Source: an uncultured Faecalibacterium sp. (GTDB lineage Bacteria; Bacillota; Clostridia; Oscillospirales; Ruminococcaceae). Taken from it: a DNA stretch of 13,307 bases. The notes beneath the pieces are model-generated. The model saw only the letters and a program-made list of their open reading frames with translations, was not told where the DNA came from and made no database searches. The DNA lies in NCBI GenBank assembly GCA_934518555.1, contig CAKSXW010000052.1, forward strand, positions 1 through 13,307, in the 5' to 3' direction. Position 1 is the first letter of the stretch, and every line of letters begins with the position of its first letter. The position numbers and the translations under genes were made by a program. Below are positions 7,185 through 13,307 of this stretch, piece by piece.

Positions 7185-7898
7185 TTAGCCGCCCAGGTAA
7201 GCACTGCGGACCCGCTGGTTGGTCAGCAGCTGGGCACCAGTGCCCTCCATGACCACACGGCCGGTCTCCAGCACATAGGCCCGGTCGGCCACCGAAAGAG
7301 CCATCTGAGCGTTCTGCTCCACCAGCAGGATGGTCATGCCCTCCTTGTGGATGTCGCGGATGATGTCAAAGATCTCCTGCACCAGCAGGGGCGAAAGGCC
7401 CATAGAGGGCTCGTCCAGCATCAGCATGGAGGCGTTGCTCATAAGAGCACGGCCCATGGCCAGCATCTGCTGCTCGCCGCCGGACATGGTACCTGCCAGC
7501 TGCTTGCGGCGTTCCTTCAGCCGGGGGAACAGGGCAAAGACCTTTTCCTTGTTGGCGGCAATGGTGGAGGCAGGCTGGGTGTAGGCCCCCATGTCCAGAT
7601 TTTCCTCCACGGTCATGTGCAAGAACACATGGCGGCCCTCCGGCACCTGGGCCAGGCCAGCTTCCACGATCTTGTGGGCGCGCACGCCCTTGATGCTTTT
7701 GCCCCGGTACAGCACGTCCCCGGTACGGGGCTTCAGCAGGCCGGAGATGGTTTTCAGGGTGGTGGACTTTCCGGCACCGTTGGCACCGATGAGGGTCACG
7801 ATCTCCCCCTCGTTCACCGTAAAGGAAACGTCCTTCACGGCGTGGATGTTGCCGTAGTACACGTTGATGCCGTCCACCTTCAGGATGGTATCTGCCAT
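7185..7898 (-). CDS. livF: Branched-chain amino acid ABC transporter, ATP-binding protein LivF
   Basis: This is the second ATPase subunit of the Liv importer, on the cytoplasmic face. The 237 residues show Walker A GANGAGKST (38-46), Q-loop Q84 in AQVPEGRHVF, ABC signature MSGGEQQ (138-144) and Walker B LMLDEP (D162, E163). The C-terminus VRSAYLGG is typical of LivF. The switch position reads LLVEQN, with Gln where most ABC ATPases have His; E. coli LivF has the same, so it is a family trait. The ATG at 7898 lies 3 bases after the livG stop, with AGGAGGG inside the end of livG, so the two are tightly coupled. It is the last gene of the operon. Confidence 0.96.
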   Translation of the reverse strand: MADTILKVDGINVYYGNIHAVKDVSFTVNEGEIVTLIGANGAGKSTTLKTISGLLKPRTGDVLYRGKSIKGVRAHKIVEAGLAQVPEGRHVFLHMTVEENLDMGAYTQPASTIAANKEKVFALFPRLKERRKQLAGTMSGGEQQMLAMGRALMSNASMLMLDEPSMGLSPLLVQEIFDIIRDIHKEGMTILLVEQNAQMALSVADRAYVLETGRVVMEGTGAQLLTNQRVRSAYLGG

Positions 7899-7901
7899 GG
7901 T

Positions 7902-8741
7902 TCAGCCCTCCTTTTTGCCCAGGTATGCCTCAATGACCTGGGGGTTGTTCCGGATCTCGTCCGGGGTGCCCTTGGCGATGATCCGGCCAAAGTTCAGCAC
8001 CGCAATGCCCTCGCAGATGCCCATGACCAGGCTCATGTCGTGCTCGATGAGCAGCACCGCAATGTTGAACTCATCCCGGATGCGGCGGATGGTCTCGGTA
8101 AGCTCCGCAGTCTCGGAAGGGTTCATACCGGCTGCAGGCTCGTCCAGCAGCAGCAGTTTGGGGCTGGTGGCCAGGGCACGCATGATCTCCAGCCGACGCT
8201 GGGCACCGTAGGGCAGGCTGCCTGCAGGCACCTGGGCCAGGTCTGCCATGTGGAAGATATCCAGCAGCTCCAGGGCACGCTCGGTGCACTTTTTTTCTTC
8301 CTTCCAGTAGTTGGGCAGCCGCACCAGGGAGGAGGCCAGATTATACTTCATGGACTCGTGGAGGCCCACCTTGATGTTGTCGATAACGCTCAGTTCCTTG
8401 AACAGGCGGATGTTCTGGAAGGTCCGGGCCACGCCCATGCGGTTGACCTGGTAGGTCTTTTTGCCGGCAGTGGGCATTCCGTCGATGAGGATGGAGCCCC
8501 GGGTGGGCTGGTACACGTTGGTGAGCAGGTTGAACACCGTGGTCTTACCGGCACCGTTGGGGCCGATGAGGCCGGTGATCTCGTTGCGGCCGATCATCAG
8601 GTTGAAGCCGTCCACGGCGGTCAGGCCGCCGAAGTCGATGCCCAGCTCTCGCACATCCAGGATGGGCTTTTTGTCCTTATCCCGGTCGGTCAGAAAGCCG
8701 CCGGAGGGCACACTGTTCAGTCTGGTCTGGAATTCACTCAT
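7902..8741 (-). CDS. livG: Branched-chain amino acid ABC transporter, ATP-binding protein LivG
   Basis: This is the first ATPase subunit of the Liv importer; it should pair with LivF. The 279 residues are slightly longer than E. coli LivG (255) because of a polar N-terminal extension of about 25 residues. Visible are Walker A GPNGAGKTT (60-68), Q-loop Q109 in RTFQNIRLF, the LivG-type signature LPYGAQRR (176-183), Walker B LLLLDEP (D200, E201), and the switch His234 in IEHDM. The C-terminal region VIEAYLG is the LivG/LivF type. Its ATG (8741-8739) overlaps the livM stop by 8 bases (ATGAGTGA), with AGGAGG upstream inside livM, so translation is coupled. An internal start after the extension cannot be excluded, but the ribosome binding site favours this one. 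Confidence 0.96.
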   Translation of the reverse strand: MSEFQTRLNSVPSGGFLTDRDKDKKPILDVRELGIDFGGLTAVDGFNLMIGRNEITGLIGPNGAGKTTVFNLLTNVYQPTRGSILIDGMPTAGKKTYQVNRMGVARTFQNIRLFKELSVIDNIKVGLHESMKYNLASSLVRLPNYWKEEKKCTERALELLDIFHMADLAQVPAGSLPYGAQRRLEIMRALATSPKLLLLDEPAAGMNPSETAELTETIRRIRDEFNIAVLLIEHDMSLVMGICEGIAVLNFGRIIAKGTPDEIRNNPQVIEAYLGKKEG

Positions 8742-9762
8742 GGTCGGCGGCCTCCTTTTCAGTGTGTTTGCGGAACAGCTGGCCGTTCATGGCCTTTTCC
8801 ACCACACGGCTCAGGGAGAAATCGTAGCTGCCCAGCAGTCCGCCGGGGCGGAAGATCATCATCAGCACCAGCACCAGGGAGTAGACCACCATGCGGTAGC
8901 TGTCAAAGCTGCGGGTGGCCTCCGGCAGGATGGTCAGCACGGTAGCAGACAGGATGGAGCCCAGCATGGAGCCCATGCCGCCCAGCACCACCATGACCAG
9001 GATCTCGATGGACTTCATAAAGCCGAAGGTGGAGGGGTTCAGCACGCCGATGTAGCAGGCATACAGGCCGCCGGCCATGCCTGCAAAGGCTGCCGAAAAG
9101 GCAAAGGCCATGACCTTGTAGTAGGTGGTCTGGATGCCGCAGCTCTCGGCGGCGATCTCGTTGTCCCGGATGGCCAGCACGGCCCGGCCGTGGCGGCTCT
9201 TCATCATGGCGTGGATCAAAAAGCAGGTAATGACCACGCACAGGAACACGTTGGTAAAGTTGGAGTATTTGGGAATGTTCTTCAGGCCCTTGGAGCCGTA
9301 GAACAGCTTGAAGCCCAGCACATCATCAATGTTGTTCAGGGTGATGCGGATGATCTCGCCAAAGCCCAGGGTCAGAATGGCCAGATAGTCGCCGGTCAGC
9401 CGCAGGGCCGGGATGCCGATGAGCACCCCGAACAGCCCGGCCACCACCCAGGCCAGCACCAGACCGACGGCAAAGGCCACGCCCTTGGGCAGGCCAGAGG
9501 ATTTGGTGAACAGAGCACAGGCGTAGGCACCCACTGCCATGAACCCGGCGTGGCCCAGGGGCAGCTGCCCCAGATAGCCGGTGGCCACGTTCAGGGAGAC
9601 GGCCAGGATGATGTTGATGCCCACCGTCAGCAGCACCTTGTTCTGGTAGGTGGACAGCATGTTTTGGGTCACATAGGAAAGCCCTACGAACAGCAGCCCC
9701 ACCAGCACCAGATTCATCAGATAGCGCAGGGGCATTTTGATGGTCTTGCAGTTGTTTTTCAT
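8734..9762 (-). CDS. livM: Branched-chain amino acid ABC transporter, permease LivM
   Basis: This is one of the two membrane channel subunits of the Liv importer. The ATG at 9762 gives 342 residues and is preferred because AGGAGGG (9776-9770) lies 7 bases upstream. A longer reading to 9804 would add 14 basic residues, overlap livH and lack such a site. The protein is strongly hydrophobic throughout, with about 9-10 membrane segments. It has GYLGQLPLGHAGFMAVGAY (62-80), the cytoplasmic EAA-type loop GRAVLAIRDNEIAAESCGI (192-210) that contacts the ATPase, and VVLGGMGSMLGSILSA (258-273), all hallmarks of LivM. A charged cytosolic tail follows the last segment. It starts 13 bases after the livH stop and overlaps livG by 8 bases. 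Confidence 0.95.
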   Translation of the reverse strand: MKNNCKTIKMPLRYLMNLVLVGLLFVGLSYVTQNMLSTYQNKVLLTVGINIILAVSLNVATGYLGQLPLGHAGFMAVGAYACALFTKSSGLPKGVAFAVGLVLAWVVAGLFGVLIGIPALRLTGDYLAILTLGFGEIIRITLNNIDDVLGFKLFYGSKGLKNIPKYSNFTNVFLCVVITCFLIHAMMKSRHGRAVLAIRDNEIAAESCGIQTTYYKVMAFAFSAAFAGMAGGLYACYIGVLNPSTFGFMKSIEILVMVVLGGMGSMLGSILSATVLTILPEATRSFDSYRMVVYSLVLVLMMIFRPGGLLGSYDFSLSRVVEKAMNGQLFRKHTEKEAADHE

Positions 9763-9775
9763 CCTTCTGCCCTCC

Positions 9776-10654
9776 TTACACCTTTTCCTGCACCTTGCGG
9801 CCAAGGAAGCCCGTGGGCTTGACCAGCAGCACGATGATCAAAATGGCAAACGTCACGGCATCCTTCCAGGCGGAAAGGCCGATGGCGGAAACAAAGCACT
9901 CGCACAGGCCGATGGCAATGCCGCCGATCATGGCACCGGGGATGGAACCGATGCCGCCCAGCACCGCAGCCACAAAGGCCTTCAGGCCCAGCATGGAGCC
10001 CATGGTGGGGGTCGCCTGAGGGTAAGAGCAGCAGTACAGCACGCTGCCGATGCCTGCCAGGGCAGAGCCCACGGCAAAGGTAAAGGAGATGGTGCTGTTG
10101 ACGTTGATGCCCATAAGACGGGCAGCGTCCATATCCTCCGACACGGCACGCATGGCCTTGCCCAGCTTGGTCTTTTGCACCAGGAAAGTGAGCACCAGCA
10201 TGGACAGCACCGTCACCGCCAGGGTGATGATGGAGGTAAGGCCCAGAGGCACCTTGCCCAGCCGGAAGGTCTGGTTGGTGTAGTAGGCCGGGATCACCTT
10301 GGCACCGGAGCCCAGGATCAGCTCTGCGGTGTACTCCAAAAAGAAGGAGACGCCAATGGCGGTGATCAGCAGCGAGATCCGGGGGGCATTCCGCAGAGGG
10401 GTGTAGGCGATCTTTTCGATCACTACGCCCAGCAGCGTACAGGTGATGATGGTGGCGCACACTGCGGTGACCGGGCCCAGGCCCAGCTGGTTCATGACGA
10501 ACCAGGACATATATGCGCCTACCATGATAACGTCGCCGTGGGCAAAGTTCAGCAGCAGAATGATGCCGTACACCATGCTGTAGCCCAGAGCGATCAGTGC
10601 ATAGATGCTGCCAAGGGACAAGCCGTTGATCAGCTGGCTGAAGAACACTGTCAT
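9776..10654 (-). CDS. livH: Branched-chain amino acid ABC transporter, permease LivH
   Basis: This is the partner permease of LivM. The 292 residues match the family length. The N-terminus SQLINGLSLGSIYALIALGY followed by LLNFAHGDVIMVGAY (about 34-48) is the classic LivH opening. The ATPase-contacting loop is GKAMRAVSEDMDAARLMGI (165-183), and VLGGIGSIPGAMIGG (231-245) is conserved near the end. About eight membrane segments are expected. The ATG (10654-10652) has AGGAAGG at 10669-10663 with 8-base spacing. It is separated from livK by 132 bases that contain a terminator-like hairpin, so the permease and ATPase genes may be expressed below the binding protein. Confidence 0.95.
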   Translation of the reverse strand: MTVFFSQLINGLSLGSIYALIALGYSMVYGIILLLNFAHGDVIMVGAYMSWFVMNQLGLGPVTAVCATIITCTLLGVVIEKIAYTPLRNAPRISLLITAIGVSFFLEYTAELILGSGAKVIPAYYTNQTFRLGKVPLGLTSIITLAVTVLSMLVLTFLVQKTKLGKAMRAVSEDMDAARLMGINVNSTISFTFAVGSALAGIGSVLYCCSYPQATPTMGSMLGLKAFVAAVLGGIGSIPGAMIGGIAIGLCECFVSAIGLSAWKDAVTFAILIIVLLVKPTGFLGRKVQEKV

Positions 10655-10703
10655 GGATGGATCCTTCCTTTCCTTGCGGTGGTTACACTTTTTGCGATCT
10701 TAT

Positions 10704-10748
10704 AAAAAACGGAGAACGCCTGACCAGAAAGCTGTTCCGGCGTTCTCC
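10704..10748 (-). terminator. Hairpin between livK and livH (partial terminator)
   Basis: On the - strand, GGAGAACGCC (10748-10739) and GGCGTTCTCC (10720-10711) form a perfect 10-base-pair stem with an 18-base loop. One G then six T follow (10709-10704). The structure meets the criteria for an intrinsic terminator, yet the rest of the operon lies downstream and no clear promoter is visible in the following 50 bases. Partial termination or 3'-end protection of the livK transcript, a common way to make excess binding protein, is the likely role. Confidence 0.75.
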
Positions 10749-10786
10749 ACAAAGATCATGGGGGCACTGCTCTGTGCCGGCAGGGC

Positions 10787-12004
10787 TCAGAACATTTCCT
10801 TCAGTTCGGGCTTGCCGTCCACATAGGTCAGGATGGCAGTGCTCTTGACGGGGTCGTGGTGCTCGTCGAAGGTAAAGGTACCGGTGATGCCCTGGATGGT
10901 GCCGCCGGCAATGGCGTCGATGACGGCCTGCTTGTACTCGTCGGTACCTGCCTCCAGGCCAGCATCCTCAGCAGCCTGGATGCCGTAAACCACGGTCATG
11001 GCAGCATCGTAACCCAGGGGAGCAAAGCCGTTGGGGTAAGTCTCGCCGTACTCGGCCTTGTAGGCATCCTCAAACTCGGTGCTGGAGCCCTTGGCGTAGC
11101 CAGCGCAGAAGTAGGAGTCCTTCAGCTGGTCAGCGGTGGCGTAGCCCTCCAGGCCGTCCCAGCCGTCGCCGCCCAGGAAGGGAACGGTGAGGCCCACACT
11201 CTCAGCCTGGGCCAGGATCTGGCCTACATCCTGATAGTAGTTGGGGCAGAACACCACCTCGGGGCCCTTGCCCAGGATGCTGGTGAGCTGGGTCTTGAAG
11301 TCCACATCGCCCTCAGAGTAGCTCTCCTGGTCCACGACGGTGCCGCCCTTTGCCTCAAACTCCTTGACGAAGTTCTCGGCCAGGCCCTCGTTGTAGTCAC
11401 TGCCCTTCAGGAAGATGACGGCGGCCTTGGTGTAGCCCAGCTTCTCGTAAGCGTAATCGGCCATCTTCACGCCCTGGAAGGGGTCGGTGAAGCAGGCACG
11501 GAACACGTTGCCGTTCACGGTGTCGGTCTCGGCATCGTAGGTGACAGCCTCGGCAGTAGCGGAAGCGGTGACCATGGGCATATTGTACTCGGCGCTCTCA
11601 GCAGCCACAGCCAGGGTGGGGGCGGTGGTCACATCGCCTACCAGAGCGGTGATGCCCTGGTCCACCATCTTGGTAAAGCAGGTAACGGCCTGGGCCTCAT
11701 CGCCCTGCTCGTCCATGGTGATGATCTCCAGCTGCTTGCCGTTGACACCGCCCTTTTCGTTGACCTGCTTCAGGTACAGGCTTGCACCGTTGATAACAGC
11801 CAGACCGTAAACGGAAACATCGCCAGTCATGGGGCCCAGAACGCCCACCTTGATGGTGCTGCCGGAAGCAGCAGAACCAGCGGCAGCGCCGGAAGCAGAG
11901 CTTGCAGTGCTGGCGGCAGTATCGCCGCAGGCAGTCAGGACACCAGCGGCAGCAGCCACACCGGCAGCGGCCAGGAACTGACGACGAGAGATGAGCTTTT
12001 TCAT
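10787..12004 (-). CDS. livK: Branched-chain amino acid ABC transporter, substrate-binding lipoprotein
   Basis: This extracellular lipid-anchored binding protein captures leucine, isoleucine or valine for LivHMGF. It has 405 residues. Residues 1-25 form a signal peptide with a twin-arginine-like SRRQFL (6-11), an Ala-rich hydrophobic core and lipobox LTAC with Cys26 as the lipidation site. An Ala/Ser/Gly linker (27-50) follows, then a type I periplasmic-binding fold: IKVGVLGPMTGDVSVYG (51-67), GVNGKQLEI, VGDVTTAPTLA (122-132), MVTASAT (144-150) and a C-terminal lobe ending PELKEMF. The ATG (12004-12002) has GGAGGAG (12017-12011), 6 bases away; longer readings upstream lack this. The precise ligand is inferred from operon context; related proteins bind amides or aromatic acids. 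Confidence 0.94.
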   Translation of the reverse strand: MKKLISRRQFLAAAGVAAAAGVLTACGDTAASTASSASGAAAGSAASGSTIKVGVLGPMTGDVSVYGLAVINGASLYLKQVNEKGGVNGKQLEIITMDEQGDEAQAVTCFTKMVDQGITALVGDVTTAPTLAVAAESAEYNMPMVTASATAEAVTYDAETDTVNGNVFRACFTDPFQGVKMADYAYEKLGYTKAAVIFLKGSDYNEGLAENFVKEFEAKGGTVVDQESYSEGDVDFKTQLTSILGKGPEVVFCPNYYQDVGQILAQAESVGLTVPFLGGDGWDGLEGYATADQLKDSYFCAGYAKGSSTEFEDAYKAEYGETYPNGFAPLGYDAAMTVVYGIQAAEDAGLEAGTDEYKQAVIDAIAGGTIQGITGTFTFDEHHDPVKSTAILTYVDGKPELKEMF

Positions 12005-12113
12005 AACGATCTCCTCCTTCGGAGTATTTGATCTATTGGAATGGCATTCGTGATAAAAACGGAAGCAAGGCCCTTCCCCTCTAAAAGCGACCTTGCCTCT
12101 GTTCTGTACTGTT

Positions 12114-12142
12114 ATTATAGCCATCCTGCCCCGGGTCCGCAA
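12114..12142 (-). promoter_or_regulatory. Promoter of the liv operon
   Basis: On the - strand, a perfect -10 TATAAT (12119-12114) lies 17 bases from TTGCGG (12142-12137). The -35 is weak (three of six match), which suggests an activator or a moderately used promoter. The shared motif TTTGTGAATTGC (12150-12139) overlaps the -35 and is well placed for a regulator. Confidence 0.65.
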
Positions 12143-12150
12143 TTCACAAA
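12139..12150 (-). repeat. Shared intergenic motif, copy 2
   Basis: TTTGTGAATTGC on the - strand overlaps the -35 element of the liv promoter. It is identical to the 12-mer upstream of clpB at 1508-1519. Confidence 0.35.
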
Positions 12151-12265
12151 CCGTCCATACTTTTGGGGGCATTTTCTCGTCTTTATTGACAATCTGGCCA
12201 ATTTTTACAATGCGTTTTTGTGCACTATTTCAAATCGTTCATTTTGTTTGTTTTTGAGGTGAACA

Positions 12266-12275
12266 CAATTCACAA
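12266..12275 (-). repeat. Shared intergenic motif, copy 3
   Basis: TTGTGAATTG on the - strand lies 12 bases past the MATE stop. Here it forms part of an imperfect dyad GTGAA-N5-TTCAC (12259-12273). Confidence 0.35.
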
Positions 12276-12287
12276 GTTTCAAAAGGG

Positions 12288-13307
12288 TTACAGGGTCTCC
12301 ATCTCCGCCTGGGCTGCAAACTCTGGCTGGGTGCAGGGCTCTACCTCCAGGCCCTGGGCTTCTGCCTGGGCTGCCGGCTCTGCCAGGGCCTTGCGGATGG
12401 CGGTAGCGTAGAACACCAGGGACAGGGACGTGCCGATGCACCAGCCAATGGGCCAGGACAGCCAGATGCCGGTGCTGCCCAGGGCCGTGGAACTGAGGAT
12501 AATGGCCATGCCCACCCGGAGGATCAGGTCCGTGAAGGTAGCCACCATAAAGCGGCCCATGAGGCCGCAGCCCCGGAGGATGCCGTCGGTGACCAGCTTC
12601 AGGGACACCACAAAGTAGAAGGGAGCCAGAATCCGCAGGAACAGCATGCCCGTAGCCACTGCAGGGCCCTGGGGGTCATTCATGAACAGCAGCAGCAAAG
12701 TGCGGCCAAAGAAGAAGTACAGGATCACGATGGGCACGCAGATGAGCCACACCAGGGTGCGGCCTGCTCCAAAGCCCTCCTTGACCCGGTCCATCTTTCC
12801 GGCACCCATGTTCTGGGAGGTGTAGTTGGAGATGCCGTTGCCCAGGGTGGTAAAGGAGGTGATGACCATGTTGTTGAGCTTGACGGCAGCGGAGTAGCCT
12901 GCAATGACGCTGGCACCAAAGGTGTTGATGACGCTTTGCAGGATGATGTTGCCCACAGAGATAAAGCTCTGCTGCAGGATGCTGGGCACCGCCACCACGG
13001 CGATCTTGCCCAGCATATTCCAGGAGAACCACACCGTCTTACGGGTGGTGGGGATTGCCTTCATCCGGCGGAACACCACCACCATGGCCAGCACGCAGCT
13101 GACGCCCTGGCACAGGAAGGTGGCCCAGGCCACACCGGCCACACCCATGTGGAACCCGGCCACGAACAGGATGTCCACGCCGATGTTGGACAGAGACGAG
13201 ACGGCCAGGAAGTAGAACGGCGTCTTGCTGTCCCCCAGCGCCGAGAAGATGCCGGTGGCAATGTTATAGAAGAACATAAAGGGCAGGCCCAGCACATAGA
13301 TGTCCAG
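12288..13307 (-). CDS. MATE family multidrug/sodium antiporter, C-terminal part
   Basis: This is an inner-membrane efflux protein of the multidrug and toxic compound extrusion family, which exports drugs or metabolites against Na+ or H+. The last 339 residues are visible; the full family length is about 450, so roughly the first 110 lie beyond the window edge, where the frame stays open (LDIYVLGLPFMF). Family features include IATGIFSALGDSKTPFY near the visible start, PSILQQSFISVGNIILQ opening the second half, AGYSAAVKLNNM, SQNMGAG and DGILRGCG. Nine or so hydrophobic segments are visible. The C-terminal tail is Ala/Glu/Pro-rich and acidic. The substrate cannot be told. It runs in the same direction as the liv operon but is separated from it by a promoter region. 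Confidence 0.93.
   Translation of the reverse strand: MDIYVLGLPFMFFYNIATGIFSALGDSKTPFYFLAVSSLSNIGVDILFVAGFHMGVAGVAWATFLCQGVSCVLAMVVVFRRMKAIPTTRKTVWFSWNMLGKIAVVAVPSILQQSFISVGNIILQSVINTFGASVIAGYSAAVKLNNMVITSFTTLGNGISNYTSQNMGAGKMDRVKEGFGAGRTLVWLICVPIVILYFFFGRTLLLLFMNDPQGPAVATGMLFLRILAPFYFVVSLKLVTDGILRGCGLMGRFMVATFTDLILRVGMAIILSSTALGSTGIWLSWPIGWCIGTSLSLVFYATAIRKALAEPAAQAEAQGLEVEPCTQPEFAAQAEMETL

Larger units (their letters stand above)
12005..12287 (-). other. Intergenic region upstream of livK
   Basis: This 283-base, relatively AT-rich gap lies between the MATE stop and livK. It holds the liv promoter (12114-12142), two copies of the TTGTGAATTG motif (in 12139-12150 and 12266-12275), and a leader of about 100 nucleotides. 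In the leader, GCAAGG and CCTTGC (12065-12070 with 12091-12096) can pair, GAATGGCATTC (12039-12049) is a short dyad, and CTCC-GAA-GGAG (12024-12014) could weakly hide the livK ribosome binding site. I see no intrinsic terminator for the MATE gene and no convincing gene on either strand. Confidence 0.6.

Noticed and set aside
7308..7330. Gln in place of the switch His in LivF
   Set aside because: It looked like a lost catalytic residue, but E. coli LivF has the same VEQN, so it is normal for the subfamily.
12186..12211. Perfect TTGACA with TACAAT on the + strand upstream of livK
   Set aside because: The spacer is only 14 bases, too short for a normal sigma-A promoter, and nothing convincing lies downstream on that strand.
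12259..12276. Rex operator-like dyad after the MATE gene
   Set aside because: The arms GTGAA and TTCAC are 5 bases apart instead of the expected 4-base spacing of TTGTGAA-N4-TTCACAA, and the right outer arm does not match (CTC instead of AA).

Overview
The window is a compact, GC-rich stretch of ordinary chromosome. It carries eleven protein genes, of which the first (pflB) and last (MATE transporter) run off the edges. Strong AGGAGG-type ribosome binding sites, sigma-A-like promoters, a CIRCE heat-shock operator, a pyruvate formate-lyase pair, AsnA-type asparagine synthetase and a Liv-type transporter together suggest an anaerobic, fermentative Gram-positive bacterium of the Clostridia. A GC-rich gut Oscillospiraceae/Ruminococcaceae relative (Faecalibacterium, Gemmiger or Subdoligranulum type) is my best guess. 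That placement is inference from content and style; no rRNA or marker phylogeny is available here.

Layout. On the + strand: the 3' end of pflB (1-686), overlapped by pflA (673-1425), an intrinsic terminator, then a 333-base regulatory gap. The gap holds a near-consensus promoter, a CIRCE operator, a short candidate leader ORF and a second degenerate CIRCE-like dyad. Next come clpB (1759-4371), a promoter followed at once by a terminator-type hairpin, and a DUF21/CBS/CorC_HlyC membrane protein gene (4598-5902). A convergent hairpin terminator at 5907-5940 separates the two strands.

On the - strand, read right to left: the 3' part of a MATE transporter gene (12288-13307), a 283-base promoter region, and a complete branched-chain amino-acid ABC transporter operon. 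The operon order is substrate-binding lipoprotein (livK), permease livH, permease livM, ATPase livG, ATPase livF (12004 down to 7185). It has its own promoter, a hairpin between livK and livH, and a strong terminator after livF. Then asnA (7000 down to 5987) follows with its own promoter.

How the genes work together: pflA activates the glycyl-radical enzyme pflB in mixed-acid fermentation. clpB is the heat-shock disaggregase, here apparently under HrcA/CIRCE control. LivKHMGF imports branched-chain amino acids and AsnA makes asparagine, so the right half is loosely an amino-acid supply region. No mobile element, CRISPR array, tRNA, rRNA or defence-like cluster is visible.

I did not find an undescribed multi-gene system. 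The points most worth checking are regulatory: the clpB leader, the hairpin leader of the CorC-like gene, a motif shared by three intergenic sites, and a twin-arginine-like lipoprotein signal on the Liv binding protein.
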